The notes under the pieces are model-generated. The model had not been told where the DNA came from, made no database searches, and worked only from the letters and a program-made list of their open reading frames with translations. Below, in pieces: positions 9,622 to 18,629 of a DNA stretch of 64,000 bases (the first letter of the stretch is position 1; each line of letters starts with the position of its first letter). Made by a program: the position numbers and the translations under genes. Origin of the DNA: Vreelandella boliviensis LC1 (GTDB taxonomy: Bacteria > Pseudomonadota > Gammaproteobacteria > Pseudomonadales > Halomonadaceae); assembly GCF_000236035.1 (NCBI RefSeq), contig NZ_JH393258.1:425172-489171 (forward strand), read 5' to 3'.

Positions 9622-9728
9622 CCCTGATCTCCCAGGCAAGTTAATATGGCATCCTAAACAAATATTCTGTCATTTTGAGATGGCTTGAGATAGGTCGCTT
9701 GAGATAGTTCGATTAAGAAGGAATCCCG

Positions 9729-11042
9729 ATGTCCGAAAACAACGTTTCGCAAACTCGCCTGTATGAGTGGCTAACGGGCGATGACGACAGCCGCATGTGT
9801 GACGACATACCTGACAGCGCCTGCGACGAGCAACCGCGCAATTTTTTCCTGCACGTATGGGCCTCTTTAGGTAATAAGTTAGCTGACGAGCTGTCGAGCG
9901 CGCGTTTAGTTTTACCCTGGCTGATGGGCATTATTGGCGCTCCCGTCTGGATGCTCGGCTTACTGGTACCCATCCGAGAGTCAGGCGCCCTGTTGCCACA
10001 AATTTTCGTGGCTGGGTTTATCCGTTTAAAGGCTAAGCGAAAGTGGGTGTGGGTCGCCGGCGCGTTGACCCAAGCATTCGCTGCCTTAGCACTTGCCTTA
10101 CTGGCATTATTCGCTTCAGGCACATTTGGCGGTGCGTTAGTGCTCGCAGCGCTAATTCTGCTCTCGTTGGCACGCGGTTTATCCTCAATTGCCACAAAAG
10201 ATGTGCTGGGCAAAACCATTGCCAAGCGACGTCGCGGCACGTTAATGGGCTGGAGCGGAAGCATTGCCGGCGCTGCCACGCTAGTAGCAGGGGCTGTGTT
10301 AATGCTGTTCGAGAACCGCCCCGGCAATTTAGTGGTGGCGATATTGCTGGCCATTGCAGCTAGCGGCTGGCTAATTAATGCCATCGCCGCCGCGCGTATT
10401 CAGGAAGCACCCGGTGCGGTTGAAGGCGGTGAAAACGGCTGGGACAGTATTAAACTGGGCCTGTCACTGCTTAAAGAGGACCGTACTTTTTTACACTTCA
10501 ATGTTGCTCGGGCACTCCTGCTATCAAGTGCGCTTGCTCTTCCCTACATCGCCCTGCTGGGGCAGAACCAAAGCGGCACCGATTTAGGGGGTCTGGGCAT
10601 ACTAATTGTGGTATCGGGGCTTGCCGCAATGATAGCGAGCCCAATCTGGGGCAAACGCGCGGATCAGTCGAGCCGTGGGGTGATGCGCGATGCGGCAATG
10701 GGTACCGCTATTTGCTGTGTACTGGGCGCCAGCTTAGCTTGGTTGCCTGGCGGGTGGACTCACAGCATATGGCCCTATGCGGCGGTTTACGCGTTACTTG
10801 TCATTGTTCACCACGGCGTACGCTTAGGACGTAAAACCTATCTCGTCGATATGGCCAGCCAAGATAATCGTGCACTTTACGTTGCCCTTTCCAATACCTT
10901 AACCGGCGTATTAATGCTGTTCGTAGGTGGTCTTATTGGCGCCTTTGCACAATGGTTTGGTAGCGGCGTATTGCTACTCACCATGGCGGCTACCGCCGGC
11001 GGCGCTATACTAAGCGCGCATCAATTACCCGAGGTCGAGTGA
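9729..11042 (+). CDS. MFS transporter
   Basis: This 437-residue protein is preceded by AAGGAA at good spacing. A hydrophilic N-terminus of about 50 residues (rich in Asp/Glu, with CDDIPDSACDE) precedes about twelve membrane segments of an MFS-like carrier. The loop KRRRGTLMGWSGSIAG between mid-protein segments is typical of the family. The substrate is not recognisable. It is divergent from the SelW-EamA pair and stands alone. Confidence 0.8.
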   Translation: MSENNVSQTRLYEWLTGDDDSRMCDDIPDSACDEQPRNFFLHVWASLGNKLADELSSARLVLPWLMGIIGAPVWMLGLLVPIRESGALLPQIFVAGFIRLKAKRKWVWVAGALTQAFAALALALLALFASGTFGGALVLAALILLSLARGLSSIATKDVLGKTIAKRRRGTLMGWSGSIAGAATLVAGAVLMLFENRPGNLVVAILLAIAASGWLINAIAAARIQEAPGAVEGGENGWDSIKLGLSLLKEDRTFLHFNVARALLLSSALALPYIALLGQNQSGTDLGGLGILIVVSGLAAMIASPIWGKRADQSSRGVMRDAAMGTAICCVLGASLAWLPGGWTHSIWPYAAVYALLVIVHHGVRLGRKTYLVDMASQDNRALYVALSNTLTGVLMLFVGGLIGAFAQWFGSGVLLLTMAATAGGAILSAHQLPEVE

Positions 11043-11281
11043 CACCCCATTGGCAAACACGATGAAGATCAAGGTTGCTTTTGAGAGACCAGCCAACGTT
11101 TGGAGAGCGTTCAAGATTGCAATGCGTGGCAACGCTCGCCATCATAGAAGCGGATAGCAGTGATGCGCTAGCGCATTTGCTATGCTGCCTATAATAAGTA
11201 ATTGGGCATTCCGCCGGCTCACAGTTAAAGAAACGGCTGTGAACCATGGAAAGGACTTGGAGCTGCAACAGGAACCACTTA

Positions 11282-11716
11282 ATGAAACGATCGCCTTTGA
11301 TCAGCCCGGAACTACTTGAGCGTATTGTTGACGCATCAGAAGACGGCATAGTCGTTGCGGAGCAGGAGGGGGATGAAAATATCCTCATCTACGTCAACAA
11401 AGGCTTTGAACGCTTGACGGGCTACAGTGCGGATGAAATTTTGTATCGCGACTGCCGTTTCTTGCAGAACGAAGACCGCGACCAGGACGCGCTAGCCGTT
11501 ATTCGGGATGCGCTGAAAGATGGTCACCCCTCCCGGGAGGTACTGCGTAATTATCGCAAAGACGGCACTATGTTTTGGAATGAGCTGTCTATCACGCCGG
11601 TCTACGACGAAGCAGATAAGCTGATGTATTACATTGGCGTGCAAAAAGATGTGACGGAACGTGTAGAGGCGCAGCTTGCGCTTACGGAGTTACAAAAGCA
11701 GCGCGAAAACGGCTAA
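11282..11716 (+). CDS. Short LOV-domain blue-light photoreceptor
   Basis: The chosen ATG at 11282 has AGGAA upstream and gives 144 residues; a longer frame starts at 11246. It is a single PAS/LOV domain (about 10-118) with the flavin-adduct motif DCRFLQ (57-62, Cys58), the motif LRNYRKDGTMFWNELSI and a C-terminal helix (DVTERVEAQLALTEL) but no kinase, cyclase or HTH output domain. It closely resembles the short LOV protein PpSB1-LOV of Pseudomonas putida, which forms a dimer and signals through partner proteins. Blue-light sensing via an FMN-Cys adduct is established for this family; a role with the photolyase genes at 21-32 kb is inference. Confidence 0.93.
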   Translation: MKRSPLISPELLERIVDASEDGIVVAEQEGDENILIYVNKGFERLTGYSADEILYRDCRFLQNEDRDQDALAVIRDALKDGHPSREVLRNYRKDGTMFWNELSITPVYDEADKLMYYIGVQKDVTERVEAQLALTELQKQRENG

Positions 11717-11903
11717 TCATTAACTTTCTCGTAAAAAAAACTATAAAGCTTGAACTTCATCCCAACTGGCGTTATACAGCGGCAAGGCGCTTGAATTGCG
11801 CTAGGCGCTTCACTTTGCATTTGGCATGTGTTTGATGAACCGCACATGTACTCGCGTGAAGCCGTTGTTACGCCGGCACGCCGGCTGGGTTGGAGGACAT
11901 CAC

Positions 11904-12131
11904 ATGAGCCGTGATCCCCTAAGTCGTGAGACCCTAAGTCATGAAACCTTAGGCAACGAAACACTCGACTCGGATGAGTTCGAAAGCTTAGACGCCGTCA
12001 ATGACGACCACTACGGTAAGAGCAAACCGAGCAAGGCTGACAGTTTACGCGCGCGTCGCCAAGTCGAAGCGTGGTTGGAAGAGCGCCGCCTTCAGCGCGC
12101 CATTGAAGATGACTGGGACGAAGAAGAGTAA
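11904..12131 (+). CDS. Small PA3496-family-like protein
   Basis: The ATG at 11904 follows a strong GGAGG and gives a 75-residue hydrophilic protein. The N-terminal part contains a short degenerate repeat (LSRET, LSHET, LGNET) and an acidic stretch. The C-terminal half (SKADSLRARRQVEAWLEERRLQRAIEDDWDEE) matches what I recall of the PA3496 family, annotated as putative envelope integrity proteins. No membrane segment or signal is present. Family assignment is from memory of the motif. Confidence 0.7.
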   Translation: MSRDPLSRETLSHETLGNETLDSDEFESLDAVNDDHYGKSKPSKADSLRARRQVEAWLEERRLQRAIEDDWDEEE

Positions 12132-12300
12132 TACTTGGGCGGCTCGGCCTTCTCAGCAAATGAGTAGGCTTGGCTAGCCAAACACCTCAAGTAGCCTAGC
12201 CTTTCCTGGTGCAGACCACTATCATCACTCTCTAGCCAGCAATAAGAGCCAGCAGCCTACTGCTGTCGCTTTCTTCTTTTCAACAACTTAACGGATCTCC

Positions 12301-13962
12301 ATGGCGCAATACGTTTTCACCATGAACCGGGTTGGCAAAGTAGTGCCGCCCAAAAAGCAAATTCTCAAGGATATTTCGCTCTCGTTTTTCCCTGGCGCCA
12401 AAATCGGCGTGCTGGGCCTAAACGGTTCGGGTAAATCCACACTGCTGCGCATTATGGCCGGTGTCGATAAAGAGTTTGAAGGTGAAGCTCGTCCGATGCC
12501 TGGCATCAATGTTGGCTATCTCCCCCAGGAGCCGCAGCTAGACGACGAGAAAAACGTCCGCGATACCGTCGAAGAAGCGCTGGGGGCGATCAAAGATGCG
12601 CAGGAGAAGCTGGATGGGGTGTATGCGGCCTACGCAGAGCCCGACGCAGACTTTGATGCGCTGGCCAGCGAGCAGGCACGGCTTGAAAACATTATCGAAG
12701 CCGCGGATGCTCACAACCTGGAGCGTAAGCTCGACGTTGCTGCCGAAGCGCTGCGTCTGCCCCCCTGGGATGCCAAAGTGGGTAATCTATCGGGTGGTGA
12801 GCGCCGCCGCGTAGCACTCTGCCGCTTACTGCTCTCCAGCCCAGATATGCTGCTGCTTGATGAGCCTACCAACCACCTTGACGCAGAGTCGGTGGCTTGG
12901 CTTGAGCGCTTCCTACACGACTACAACGGTACAGTCGTGGCGATCACCCACGACCGCTACTTCCTGGATAACGTGGCGGGTTGGATTCTCGAGCTTGACC
13001 GTGGCCAGGGTATCCCGTTTGAAGGTAACTACTCCCAGTGGTTGGAGCAGAAAGATCAGCGTCTGAATCAAGAAGCCAAGCAGGAAGCCTCGCGTCAGAA
13101 AGCCATCAAGCAAGAGCTTGAGTGGGTGCGCAGTAACGCCAAAGGCCGCCAAGCCAAAAGCAAAGCGCGGCTTAACCGCTTTGAAGAGATGCAGTCAGGC
13201 GATTTCCAAAAACGTAATGAAACCAATGAGATTTACATTCCGCCTGGCCCACGCCTAGGTGATAACGTCATTGAGTTTCGTGATGTGGCCAAGCGCTTCG
13301 ATGACAAGCTGCTCTACCAGAACCTCTCGTTCACCATTCCCCAGGGTGCGATTGTCGGCATCGTCGGTGGTAACGGTGCGGGTAAATCGACGCTCTTCAA
13401 ACTGATCACTGGTAAAGAGCAGCCGGACGAGGGCGAAGTTGTCGTTGGTGAAACGGTCGATATCGCTTACGTCGAACAGCTACGCGATGGCTTGGACGAT
13501 AAGCAGAGCGTGTGGGAAGCCGTTTCAGATGGTCAGGACATCCTCAATATAAACGGCTACGAAGTCTCCTCGCGTGCCTATGTGGGTCGCTTTAACTTTA
13601 AAGGTAACGACCAGCAGAAGCGTTTGTCGGAGCTTTCCGGTGGTGAACGCGGTCGCTTACAGCTTGCCCAAACGCTCAAGCAAGGCGCTAACGTGCTGCT
13701 GCTCGATGAGCCCTCTAACGACCTGGATATCGAAACCCTGCGGGCACTTGAAGACGCGCTTCTGGCCTTCCCAGGCTGCGCCATGGTGATCTCCCACGAT
13801 CGTTGGTTCCTTGACCGTATCGCCACGCACATTATGGCCTTCGAGGGTGACTCTGAAGTGGTCTTATTTGAAGGCAACTACGCAGAGTACGAAGCAGATC
13901 ATAGAAAGCGGGTGGGCAACGATACACCCAAGCGCATGAAATATAAGCGCATTGATGCCTGA
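12301..13962 (+). CDS. ettA: Energy-dependent translational throttle protein EttA
   Basis: This is a 553-residue ABC-F protein that binds the ribosomal E site and gates elongation according to ATP/ADP level. Domain 1 has Walker A GLNGSGKST (39-47), signature LSGGERRR and Walker B MLLLDEPTNHLD. A charged linker rich in Lys/Arg/Gln (about 245-310) follows. Domain 2 has GGNGAGKST, LSGGERGR and VLLLDEPSNDLD. Length and motif variants (NDLD in domain 2) fit EttA rather than Uup or ABCF stress proteins. It stands alone and ends at a strong hairpin terminator. Confidence 0.96.
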   Translation: MAQYVFTMNRVGKVVPPKKQILKDISLSFFPGAKIGVLGLNGSGKSTLLRIMAGVDKEFEGEARPMPGINVGYLPQEPQLDDEKNVRDTVEEALGAIKDAQEKLDGVYAAYAEPDADFDALASEQARLENIIEAADAHNLERKLDVAAEALRLPPWDAKVGNLSGGERRRVALCRLLLSSPDMLLLDEPTNHLDAESVAWLERFLHDYNGTVVAITHDRYFLDNVAGWILELDRGQGIPFEGNYSQWLEQKDQRLNQEAKQEASRQKAIKQELEWVRSNAKGRQAKSKARLNRFEEMQSGDFQKRNETNEIYIPPGPRLGDNVIEFRDVAKRFDDKLLYQNLSFTIPQGAIVGIVGGNGAGKSTLFKLITGKEQPDEGEVVVGETVDIAYVEQLRDGLDDKQSVWEAVSDGQDILNINGYEVSSRAYVGRFNFKGNDQQKRLSELSGGERGRLQLAQTLKQGANVLLLDEPSNDLDIETLRALEDALLAFPGCAMVISHDRWFLDRIATHIMAFEGDSEVVLFEGNYAEYEADHRKRVGNDTPKRMKYKRIDA

Positions 13963-14001
13963 TTATTGGCATCAAGTTAACTGTTACTATTAACAGCAAA
14001 G

Positions 14002-14025
14002 AGGCCCCGCATAGCGGGGCCTTTT
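14002..14025 (+). terminator. Intrinsic terminator of ettA
   Basis: A perfect 9-bp stem (AGGCCCCGC and GCGGGGCCT) with a 3-base loop is followed by TTTT, starting 40 bases after the ettA stop. Confidence 0.9.
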
Positions 14026-14045
14026 AGTTTGTGATTGCACTGACG

Positions 14046-14082
14046 CCAGCGCGGCCGTGAGTGAAACGTCAACAGGCCCTAA
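14046..14082. repeat. Solo right end of the 269-bp TA-flanked element
   Basis: These 37 bases are identical to the right end of the element at 35298-35566 (35531-35567), including the terminal TGAAACGTCAACAGGCCC followed by TA. No matching left end was found nearby, so this is a remnant or solo terminus. The rest of 14031-14196 holds no gene I can support. Confidence 0.85.
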
Positions 14083-14196
14083 CGTCTGCGGCCAGTAAAA
14101 AATGGCACAAGAAACAAAATAAGAAACAAAACAAACTAAATTTGCGACTTCTCTTAAAGCATCTCCCTATGCCCCATTCTTCAGCGTGATCATGTA

Positions 14197-14838
14197 TCAA
14201 ATATGATAGACGCTTTTAGTCATCACCTTAGAGGCCAGACGCATACCCCACTTCACCGGTGCCGGAAAGCGAACGCCACCCGCTTCTAAGGCAAGCTGAG
14301 CGTGGTGGGCTTCATCAATGGCCATCTGGCGCAGTATGGCGCGTGAGCGCTTGTCGCCACTGGGTAGCGACTGTTGGTGTGAATCAAGATGCTTACCTAC
14401 CTGCTCTTCGGTCGCGGCTACCAAGCCCAAACTAATACGGTCACTGACCGCCCCCGTGGCTGCGCCAATGCCAAACGAAGCAGCATAGAACAGCGGATTT
14501 AAGTAGCTCGTTCGGCTCTGCAACTGCGCCAGACGCTCATCACACCAGGCGAGATGATCAATCTCTTCCTGGGCAGACTGTTCCATCTGGTGACGCACAT
14601 GAGGCAGTTTAGCGGTTACCCCCTGCCCCTGGTACAGCGCTTGGGCACAGACCTCACCGGTATGATTAATACGCATTAAACCGGCTGCATGGCGGCGCTC
14701 TTGATCGTCGAGCGTACCCTCGGCAACACCTTCTGCAGGGCTGATCCGCTGCGACGAAGCAGCGTGCGGCATAAGCGTTCGTAAAACGGCATCAAATTGA
14801 TAAATCAGGCGATCTGAACGACTCTGTTGACGCTCCAT
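14197..14838 (-). CDS. coq7: 2-polyprenyl-3-methyl-6-methoxy-1,4-benzoquinone monooxygenase
   Basis: This 213-residue diiron hydroxylase carries out the C6 hydroxylation in ubiquinone biosynthesis at the membrane. The di-iron ligand motifs are visible in two halves: [16 protein letters not shown] with EEIDHLAWC, and [11 protein letters not shown] with [10 protein letters not shown]. The C-terminus ([15 protein letters not shown]) is the usual end of bacterial Coq7. It is the last gene of a leftward run but separated by 40 bases from the HIT gene. Confidence 0.96.
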   Translation of the reverse strand: MERQQSRSDRLIYQFDAVLRTLMPHAASSQRISPAEGVAEGTLDDQERRHAAGLMRINHTGEVCAQALYQGQGVTAKLPHVRHQMEQSAQEEIDHLAWCDERLAQLQSRTSYLNPLFYAASFGIGAATGAVSDRISLGLVAATEEQVGKHLDSHQQSLPSGDKRSRAILRQMAIDEAHHAQLALEAGGVRFPAPVKWGMRLASKVMTKSVYHI

Positions 14839-14877
14839 GGCAACACTCCGTTGACTTACGATAGCGGTCTGCTGAGC

Positions 14878-15219
14878 TCAACCGGCAGGCCAGGTGAATG
14901 CGCGCCCACCCATTAAATGCATATGAATGTGGTAGACCGTTTGACCGCCCATTTCGTTGCAGTTCATCACCACGCGGTAGCCATCTTCAGCAAAGCCCTG
15001 CTCACGGGCAAGCTTGGCGGCGGTAAACTGAAGCCGCCCCACTGTGGCAAGGTCGGCTTCATCGATATCATTGAGCGTCGCGATATGCTTTTTAGGAATG
15101 ATCAGCTGATGAGTCGGTGCCTGGGGGCCAATATCATTGAATGCCAACACGTGGTCATCTTCGTAAACGATATCAGCGGGAACTTCCCGGTTAATGATTT
15201 TGCAAAACAGACAATCCAT
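14878..15219 (-). CDS. HIT-family (HinT-like) nucleotide-binding protein
   Basis: The 113-residue protein begins [20 protein letters not shown] and ends with the histidine triad [12 protein letters not shown] (His-x-His-x-His), diagnostic of purine nucleoside phosphoramidases of the HinT branch. AGGAG stands upstream of the ATG. The enzyme hydrolyses AMP-lysine-type phosphoramidates in the cytosol. Next to the phosphoribulokinase-like gene, but with a 60-base gap. Confidence 0.95.
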   Translation of the reverse strand: MDCLFCKIINREVPADIVYEDDHVLAFNDIGPQAPTHQLIIPKKHIATLNDIDEADLATVGRLQFTAAKLAREQGFAEDGYRVVMNCNEMGGQTVYHIHMHLMGGRAFTWPAG

Positions 15220-15279
15220 ACAGCTCTCCTATATTTTGGCATCACATGATTTTGGCGTCACATAGTTTGCTCGCCTCGC

Positions 15280-16152
15280 TTAGCGAAAGCGCCGTTGCGA
15301 TAACAAATGACGCACCAAGGGGGCGAGGATTAACTCCATCGCCAGCGACATTCGCGCGCCTGGCACGACCAACGTGTGCGGGCGGGTCATAAACGAGTCT
15401 TTAATCATCGCCAGCAGCCAAGGGAAATCAACGGTGGAGGGATCCCGAAAGCGGATGACCACAAACGACTCAGCGTCGGTGGGTATATCCTGCACTTCAA
15501 AGGGGTTAGAGGTATCGACGGTCGGCACACGCTGAAAATTAATGTGAGTACGCGAAAACTGCGGCTGGATGTAGCGAACGTAGTCATCCATCCGGCCAAG
15601 AATAGTGTCGATGACTGCTTCTTGTGAGTAGCCACGCAACTTGGTGTCACGGTCGATCTTTTGAATCCACTCAAGATTCATGGTCGGCGCCACGCCTACC
15701 AACAGATCCACATGGCGGGCAATATCATACTCTTCAGTGACCAGCCCGCCATGCAATCCTTCATAAAACAGCAGGTCGGTGCCACAGGGCAGCGACTGCC
15801 ACTCGGTGAAAGTACCTACCCGACAGCCCGCTTCGATTTTCTGCTTATCTTCAGCGTGGATATAGTGTCGAAAAGTACCCGAGCCGTGCTCGCCATACTC
15901 ACTGAACAGTCCTTCCAGGCGATCCAGCAAGTTCGCCTCAACGGCAAAATGAGAAAGCTCATCTTTGCGTTCCGGCTCTTCCCGGAAGATTCGGTGCAGA
16001 TCATCGCGGGTATAGCGGTGAAAGGCATCCCCATCGACCACCGCCGCATGCACATCTTCGCGCAAAAACATGCGCTCAAAGCTGCGCCGAACGGTGGTGG
16101 TACCCGCCCCTGAAGAGCCGGTCACCGCGATAATCGGATACTCCCGTGACAT
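15280..16152 (-). CDS. Phosphoribulokinase family protein
   Basis: The roughly 290-residue kinase starts MSREYPIIAVTGSSGAGTTT; the P-loop GSSGAGTTT is that of bacterial class I phosphoribulokinases. Other family marks are DGDAFHRYTR, HYIHAEDK and FYEGLHGG. The ATG at 16152 overlaps the thioesterase stop (TGATG) and has GAGG 8 bases upstream; a GTG at 16161 is an alternative. No RuBisCO or other Calvin-cycle gene is nearby, so this is the housekeeping PrkB-type found in heterotrophs, whose substrate is unsettled. Confidence 0.92.
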   Translation of the reverse strand: MSREYPIIAVTGSSGAGTTTVRRSFERMFLREDVHAAVVDGDAFHRYTRDDLHRIFREEPERKDELSHFAVEANLLDRLEGLFSEYGEHGSGTFRHYIHAEDKQKIEAGCRVGTFTEWQSLPCGTDLLFYEGLHGGLVTEEYDIARHVDLLVGVAPTMNLEWIQKIDRDTKLRGYSQEAVIDTILGRMDDYVRYIQPQFSRTHINFQRVPTVDTSNPFEVQDIPTDAESFVVIRFRDPSTVDFPWLLAMIKDSFMTRPHTLVVPGARMSLAMELILAPLVRHLLSQRRFR

Positions 16153-16592
16153 CAGCCACACCTCGCGTGGGAAAGCGCTTGTTTAACCTGCTCGGGCACC
16201 TCAACAGGGCGCCCTGTGGCAAGATCGATCAGTAGTTGGTTAACCCTCGCTGTGGCGACTACCTGCTGAGACTCTGTCTGGTAAATACGCTGATAAATCG
16301 TCAACGCTTTGCCTTGCGGCTCTGGCACGGCAGTGGCAATCATTAATGCATCGGGCCAGCGTGCTTCACTTTGATACTGTACGGCGATATCAGCGACGAC
16401 TGAAGGGTACCCGTGCATATCCCACTCGGGCAGATCCAGAGCAGCGAAAGCCTGAATACGTGCCTCGTGGAGCAGCGACACCAGCGCATCATGCCCCAAG
16501 TGGCGGCCGTAGTTCATATCGGTTACCCGCACCGTCAAAGGGTGACGATGAATGACCGCTTCAGCGGGAAAGTCCAGCTTGACACGCTCCAT
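16152..16592 (-). CDS. Acyl-CoA thioesterase (hotdog, 4HBT family)
   Basis: This 146-residue hotdog-fold protein has the 4HBT signature VTDMNYGRHLGHDALVSLLHEAR near its N-terminus, with Asp and Asn/His at the usual active-site positions. AGGAAA precedes the ATG. It is coupled by a one-base overlap to the phosphoribulokinase-like gene. It likely cleaves acyl-CoA thioesters; chain specificity cannot be read. Confidence 0.9.
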   Translation of the reverse strand: MERVKLDFPAEAVIHRHPLTVRVTDMNYGRHLGHDALVSLLHEARIQAFAALDLPEWDMHGYPSVVADIAVQYQSEARWPDALMIATAVPEPQGKALTIYQRIYQTESQQVVATARVNQLLIDLATGRPVEVPEQVKQALSHARCG

Positions 16593-16632
16593 GCCTGTTT
16601 CCTCGTCAGTATTTGCGTAGCGTAAGGCTTAC

Positions 16633-17919
16633 TTACTCCTCACGGGCAATCGCTCTGAAGGCGATATCGCGGCGACACTCGACGCCGTCCCAGTGAATAG
16701 CATTAACGCCCTGATACGCTTGCTGCTGCGCCGCTGAGACGCTATCGCCTAATGCCGTTACACACAGCACACGGCCACCTGCCGTAGTGATCTCGCCCTG
16801 GGCATTTTGCACGGTGCCTGCGTGAAACACTTTGCAGCCCGTTTCTTCAGCCGCGGCTAAGCCGGTAATCACATCACCCTTGCGGTAGCTACCAGGGTAA
16901 CCACCGGCCGCCAGCACCACACCCACCGCGGCGCGAGCGTCCCATTCGCAGCGCTTGCCGGCCAGGTTGCCCTCGGCACCCGCTAAGCAGAGCTCGGCGA
17001 AATCAGAGGTTAAGCGCAGCATAATCGGCTGGGTTTCCGGGTCACCAAAACGGCAGTTGTACTCGATAACCTTGGGATTGCCCGCTGCGTCGATCATCAG
17101 GCCTGCATATAAGAACCCCGTGTAGGCATTGCCCTCTGCGGCCATACCTCGCACGGTGGGCAGAATGACTTGCTCCATAATACGCGCGTCAACTTCGGGG
17201 GTAACCACCGGCGCGGGAGAATAGGCACCCATACCGCCGGTATTAGGGCCAGTGTCACCATCATAGGCGCGTTTGTGATCCTGGCTTGTGGCCATGGGGA
17301 CGACGTGTTCACCGTCCACCATGACAATAAAGCTCGCCTCTTCCCCTTCCAGAAACTCTTCGATGACCACGCGCGCGCCAGCACCGCCGAAGGCATTGGC
17401 TTCCAGCATGTCACGAATAGCGGCCTCAGCTTCGGCTTCGCTAAGTGCCACAATCACGCCTTTACCCGCGGCTAGGCCATCCGCTTTAATGACAATCGGT
17501 GCGCCCATTTTGCTTAAATAGGCAAGCGCCGGGTCTACTTCCGTAAACGTTTGGTAGTCAGCCGAAGGAATATCATGGCGAGCCAGGAAGTCTTTGGTAA
17601 ATGATTTTGAACCTTCCAACTGGGCGGCCGCTTGACTAGGACCAAAGATTGTCAAACCGGCGGCTTGAAAACGATCAACAACGCCTTCTACCAAGGGGGC
17701 CTCTGGGCCCACCACGGTTAGGCCAATCTGCTCATCACGGGCAAAATCGACCAGACTGTCGAGATCCGTTGCAGCAATCGCTACGTTGGTCAGCTTTGCT
17801 TCTGTTGCGGTGCCCGCATTGCCGGGCGCTACAAACACCTGCTCAACCTGGTTAGATTGCGCCAATTTCCAAGCCAGGGCGTGCTCGCGACCACCGCCAC
17901 CTATCATCAAAACCTTCAT
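16633..17919 (-). CDS. purD: Phosphoribosylamine--glycine ligase
   Basis: This 428-residue ATP-grasp enzyme makes GAR in purine synthesis. The start at 17919 (MKVLMIGGGGREHALAWKL) has AAGGA 6 bases upstream; an upstream codon at 17934 is less likely. The ATP-grasp motifs IVIKADGLAAGKGV, VVIEEFLEGEEASF and VIEYNCRFGDPETQ are present in order. In many gammaproteobacteria purD follows purH; here it stands alone in front of the thioesterase. Confidence 0.97.
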   Translation of the reverse strand: MKVLMIGGGGREHALAWKLAQSNQVEQVFVAPGNAGTATEAKLTNVAIAATDLDSLVDFARDEQIGLTVVGPEAPLVEGVVDRFQAAGLTIFGPSQAAAQLEGSKSFTKDFLARHDIPSADYQTFTEVDPALAYLSKMGAPIVIKADGLAAGKGVIVALSEAEAEAAIRDMLEANAFGGAGARVVIEEFLEGEEASFIVMVDGEHVVPMATSQDHKRAYDGDTGPNTGGMGAYSPAPVVTPEVDARIMEQVILPTVRGMAAEGNAYTGFLYAGLMIDAAGNPKVIEYNCRFGDPETQPIMLRLTSDFAELCLAGAEGNLAGKRCEWDARAAVGVVLAAGGYPGSYRKGDVITGLAAAEETGCKVFHAGTVQNAQGEITTAGGRVLCVTALGDSVSAAQQQAYQGVNAIHWDGVECRRDIAFRAIAREE

Positions 17920-17986
17920 GTGCATCCTTCTCAAACGGGAGAGCGTATATCGGCGGCATTATGCCACAGCGCAGTACCAAGTGGGG

Positions 17987-18493
17987 TCAGGAAGAGGGTT
18001 TGTTATCATTGCTGGCGTCGCTGCTATCTTCTTCATGCGGCTCCGCATCACCCGACTCGTCGGCTTGGCCAGGCTGATTCAAGGTTTTTTGCCAAAAACG
18101 CATGTTTTCTTCGGTTAGCTCACGCATAAATTCCAACGGTGTATTGCGCATTGCCTGCTTCCACTGGCTCTGCAGGCGTTTCTGTTGCTCCAACATCAGT
18201 TGGGTACCCTGCTCGAGATAACGCGACAGCGGCAGTGGTGAGGTCATATCGTAAACACGGATTAACTGCGCTAGCAGGTCGTTAGAAAACACTTCCGCTT
18301 CGCTGTCAGCCTGTTCCTGCTCGATAATGATAGAGAGCAGAATAGTACGCGTCAGGTCTTCTCCGCTTTTGGCATCTTCGACCTTAAACGGCTCTTCTTC
18401 GATGATTAAACGGCGCAGGTCCTCCAGCGTCACATAGCGACTCTGCTGAGTATCATAAAGCCTGCGATTTGCATATTTGCGAATTACGCGCAC
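17987..18493 (-). CDS. phaR: Polyhydroxyalkanoate synthesis repressor PhaR
   Basis: The protein is about 168 residues long from a GTG at 18493 (VRVIRKYANRRLYDT), which has AAGGAG at 7 bases; the longer frame to 18574 has no ribosome site and a non-conserved leader. The N-terminal PHB/PHA accumulation regulator DNA-binding domain (about 2-60) is strongly conserved, followed by the PHB_acc domain and an acidic Asp/Glu/Ser-rich tail. PhaR represses phasin genes and binds PHA granules, implying that the host makes PHA. Confidence 0.95.
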   Translation of the reverse strand: MRVIRKYANRRLYDTQQSRYVTLEDLRRLIIEEEPFKVEDAKSGEDLTRTILLSIIIEQEQADSEAEVFSNDLLAQLIRVYDMTSPLPLSRYLEQGTQLMLEQQKRLQSQWKQAMRNTPLEFMRELTEENMRFWQKTLNQPGQADESGDAEPHEEDSSDASNDNKPSS

Positions 18494-18629
18494 GGCGCAT
18501 CTCCTTAAACGCGATAGGGACTTTTTATTCCCGGTACTGGTATTGTGCCTGCACCACGCGCCCATGCAAGCCACCTTAATAGTTTAGCAAGGCGTACCGT
18601 GCCTGCTTTGTGACCAATAGACCACCATT

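Noticed and set aside
15280..16152. Phosphoribulokinase as a sign of CO2 fixation
   Set aside because: No RuBisCO or other Calvin-cycle genes are present and PrkB-type homologues occur in heterotrophic gammaproteobacteria.
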